Shown here: positions 5,677 through 6,960 of the stretch, in pieces
Layout: each line of letters starts with the position of its first letter
Position numbering within the stretch: the stretch's first letter is position 1
Source: Gammaproteobacteria bacterium
Lineage (GTDB): Bacteria; Pseudomonadota; Gammaproteobacteria; UBA6429; Thiohalophilaceae
Direction of reading: 5' to 3'
Assembly (NCBI GenBank): GCA_011052165.1
Contig: DRJN01000057.1
Location: 1 to 6,960 of the forward strand
DNA length: 6,960 nt
The notes under the pieces: generated by a model
The model's input: the letters and a program-made list of their open reading frames with translations, nothing else
What the model was told of the DNA's origin: nothing
Database searches by the model: none
Program-made: the position numbers and the translations under genes

Positions 5677-6330
5677 CGCTACACAGCCGGCATCATCATG
5701 CTTCGGATTGTTGACGTACCTACTCACTGGATTGACCTTCAGTGTCCGGGCATACGGCACCAGCATGGATTCCAGCTGTGCTCGGTTGAAATGCTTGTTG
5801 TTAAGCCAGGTATTGTACTGCGCCGGGTTGAGTATCACCGGCATACGATCGTGTATTGGCTGCATGGTCTCATTTGCCCCGGTCACAATGATTGAATAGC
5901 TGTCGAATCCAGCACCCTCTTTATCCCAGTGATCCCAGAGGCCGGCGAAGGCGAACAGCTCGCCATCAGGTAATCGGATATGGTGCGGTATTTTCTGGTC
6001 GTCCTCCCGCTTCCATTCGTAGAAGCCTGTTGACGGAACCAGGCAGCGTTTGCGTTTGAATGGATCTCGATAGGTCGGTTTATCTGCGACGGTATCCGCG
6101 CGGGCGTTGATCGTTGAGAACGTGGGTTTCTCCTCTTTTGACCAATGCGGCACCAAACCCCACCGGGCCAACACCAACACCCGGCCACTGCCAGTGTTCC
6201 GGACGATGGGCACGTCCTGGCTAGGGGAAATATTGTATCTCGGGCTAAATTCCTCTATCGCAGCATGCTCGATGTCAAAGAAATCAATCAGAGCTTCAGC
6301 GTCGATAATCAAATTGTATCGCCCGCACAT
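5671..6330 (-). CDS. Canonical SRAP protein (YedK/HMCES family)
   Basis: This 219-aa cytoplasmic protein senses abasic sites in single-stranded DNA. The family forms a thiazolidine crosslink between its N-terminal Cys and the ring-opened sugar, which shields the site. All key residues are present at the same numbers as in E. coli YedK: C2 in MCGRYN, N75 in INARADT, E105 in GFYEW and H160 in IHDRMPVIL. ARWGLVPHW (55-63) and FAFAGLW (126-132) are further family blocks, and the length is typical. The start is decided by the required Cys2; AGGA 7 nt upstream serves as ribosome site. The gene stands alone between two minus-strand terminators. I see no LexA-type box near it, so damage control is not evident. 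It is a second, full-length relative of the compact SRAP-like protein ending at 2134. Confidence 0.95.
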   Translation of the reverse strand: MCGRYNLIIDAEALIDFFDIEHAAIEEFSPRYNISPSQDVPIVRNTGSGRVLVLARWGLVPHWSKEEKPTFSTINARADTVADKPTYRDPFKRKRCLVPSTGFYEWKREDDQKIPHHIRLPDGELFAFAGLWDHWDKEGAGFDSYSIIVTGANETMQPIHDRMPVILNPAQYNTWLNNKHFNRAQLESMLVPYARTLKVNPVSRYVNNPKHDDAGCVAL

Positions 6331-6374
6331 GGGGAGATCCTACCGTAAAAAAGCCGCGCCGACGTGGGGCCCAT

Positions 6375-6410
6375 AAAAAAGGCCGCACTCAAAGGGGGTA
6401 GAGTGCGACC
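6375..6410 (-). terminator. Rho-independent terminator upstream of the SRAP gene
   Basis: On the minus strand GGTCGCACTC and GAGTGCGGCC form a stem with one mismatch and a 10-nt loop, followed by TTTTTT (6375-6380). It would stop transcripts coming from radC. Lying only about 45 bp before the SRAP ATG, it could also act as an attenuator if the SRAP promoter is farther upstream. Confidence 0.75.
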
Positions 6411-6612
6411 TAAAACACTTTCTGGGGAGAAAGCGTTGTGGTTATTATCAATCTCGGCTCGCCGACTGTCTATAGATGAAGCGGTGGAGTGTTTGCTTAT
6501 CGAGCCGCCCGCAATCTACGTCCCGGCATCAACCAACGCTGTATAGCGGAACGCCCTCCTCCTAAACGCCCACTGCAGAACCCAGCCCGGCTTAGTCACC
6601 ACCCAAATGCCA

Positions 6613-6636
6613 GGGATTCCCGTATGTGGGAATCCC
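6613..6636. repeat. Perfect 9-bp stem-loop near the radC end
   Basis: GGGATTCCC (6613-6621) and GGGAATCCC (6628-6636) pair perfectly around a 6-nt loop. There is no T-run on either side. It lies one base from the next hairpin, so the radC transcript may end in a double stem. Confidence 0.5.
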
Positions 6637-6637
6637 C

Positions 6638-6663
6638 GAGCGGGGCTACAAAAGCCCCCGCTC
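6638..6663. repeat. GC-rich stem-loop overlapping the radC stop
   Basis: GAGCGGGGCT (6638-6647) pairs with AAGCCCCCGCTC (6652-6663) with one bulged C. It includes the radC stop at 6646-6648. Without a following T-run it is at best a weak terminator or an RNA-stabilising structure. Confidence 0.45.
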
Positions 6664-6960
6664 CGCAAAGCTGACAATGTCGAGATCACCTACCACCAGG
6701 TGATCCAGTACCCGAATACCCAGCAAGGACAACGCGTCTTTCAATCTGCGGGTAATGCGCCTGTCAGCATCGCTGGACTCTGCGACCTCCGGAAGTGATT
6801 GTGTGTGAATATCACCGCGCTGGCGTTATGTGCTAATGCGGCTTTGGCCACTTCGCGAGGATGTACGCTGCAGCCGTCGATGGTGCCTCTGAACAGTTCC
6901 TCGCAGGCAATGATGCGATGTCGTGTATCAAGGAAGATACAGGTGAAAACTTCATGTTCG
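6646..6960 (-). pseudogene. radC: radC (JAMM/MPN domain), frameshifted and 5'-truncated by the window edge
   Basis: From the right edge the frame reads HEVFTCIFLDTRHRIIA, then CEELFRGTIDGCSVHPREV and the HNH of the JAMM metal site. Only 8 bases (6787-6794) separate HNH from VAESSDAD, where intact RadC has the 9 bases of Pro-Ser-Gly. Reading on in frame gives unrelated residues and a stop at 6741-6743. The other frame continues as good RadC: SSDADRRITRRL, GIRVLDHLVVGD and SFAERGLL, with stop TAG at 6646-6648. The local bases (TTCCGGAG where CCTTCCGGA is expected) suggest loss of two bases and gain of one. RadC-family proteins carry a JAMM fold whose biochemical role is unsettled, and extra copies are frequent on genomic islands. 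The N-terminal half is outside the window. Family certain; inactivation likely unless it is a sequencing error. Confidence 0.88.

Larger units (their letters stand above)
6331..6645. other. Intergenic region between radC remnant and SRAP gene
   Basis: This gap holds the SRAP ribosome site, a strong minus-strand terminator (6375-6410), an imperfect stem-loop (AACACTTTCT at 6414-6423 with AGAAAGCGTT at 6428-6437, one mismatch) and the first arms of the hairpins by the radC stop. A 60-codon plus-strand ORF (6364-6546) starts inside the terminator and has no ribosome site, so I do not call it. No clear SRAP promoter is visible between the terminator and the gene. Confidence 0.5.

Noticed and set aside
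6414..6437. Integron attC-like site
   Set aside because: The stem-loop lacks the paired R and L core boxes and spacing of attC sites, and no integrase or cassette array is present.
6364..6546. 60-codon plus-strand ORF in the radC-SRAP gap
   Set aside because: It starts at the edge of a terminator hairpin, has no ribosome site and matches no family I know.

Overview
The window looks like accessory DNA from a gammaproteobacterium, possibly marine. I infer this from the family resemblance of the proteins and the mixed base composition; no rRNA or housekeeping gene is present to fix the taxon. It holds nine recognisable genes, one weak small ORF and one broken gene. Most of them concern DNA damage or regulation, which suits a genomic island.

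Positions 1-1524 (minus strand): a secreted beta-barrel-like outer-membrane protein is followed after 61 bp by a lipoprotein gene that runs off the left edge. Positions 1525-1905 are an AT-rich gap with no convincing gene.

Positions 1906-4483 (minus strand) hold the most interesting block, a compact SOS-type operon. It encodes a LexA-like S24 autorepressor, then a Y-family (UmuC/DinB) polymerase after a 16-bp gap, then after 2 bp a small, very divergent SRAP (YedK/HMCES-like) protein, and possibly a 75-aa ORF abutting it (TGAATG). The promoter carries a perfect direct repeat GTTC-N7-GTTC just past the predicted transcription start. A one-mismatch copy in inverted orientation fills the spacer between -35 and -10. 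This is the operator architecture known for alphaproteobacterial LexA, not the CTGT-N8-ACAG box usual in gammaproteobacteria. Inference: DNA damage triggers LexA self-cleavage, which releases a mutagenic polymerase together with a protein that may bind or protect abasic sites.

Positions 4651-5430 form a divergent regulatory module. A small XRE regulator (minus) faces a CsrA-like gene and a second XRE regulator (plus) across a region with two inverted repeats. The CsrA-like protein has an insertion of about 20 residues after its first strand. Its C-terminus is cut by a one-base frameshift; the lost frame would end 4 nt before the GTG start of the second XRE gene.

Positions 5524-6410 hold a canonical SRAP gene (minus) with all four YedK active-site residues at identical numbers. 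A strong terminator lies beyond its 3' end and another lies upstream of its start. From 6646 to the right edge is the C-terminal half of radC, frameshifted right at the metal-binding HNH motif, with two adjacent hairpins at its end. RadC-family genes are common on mobile islands, but no integrase, insertion sequence, att site, tRNA or CRISPR is visible here.
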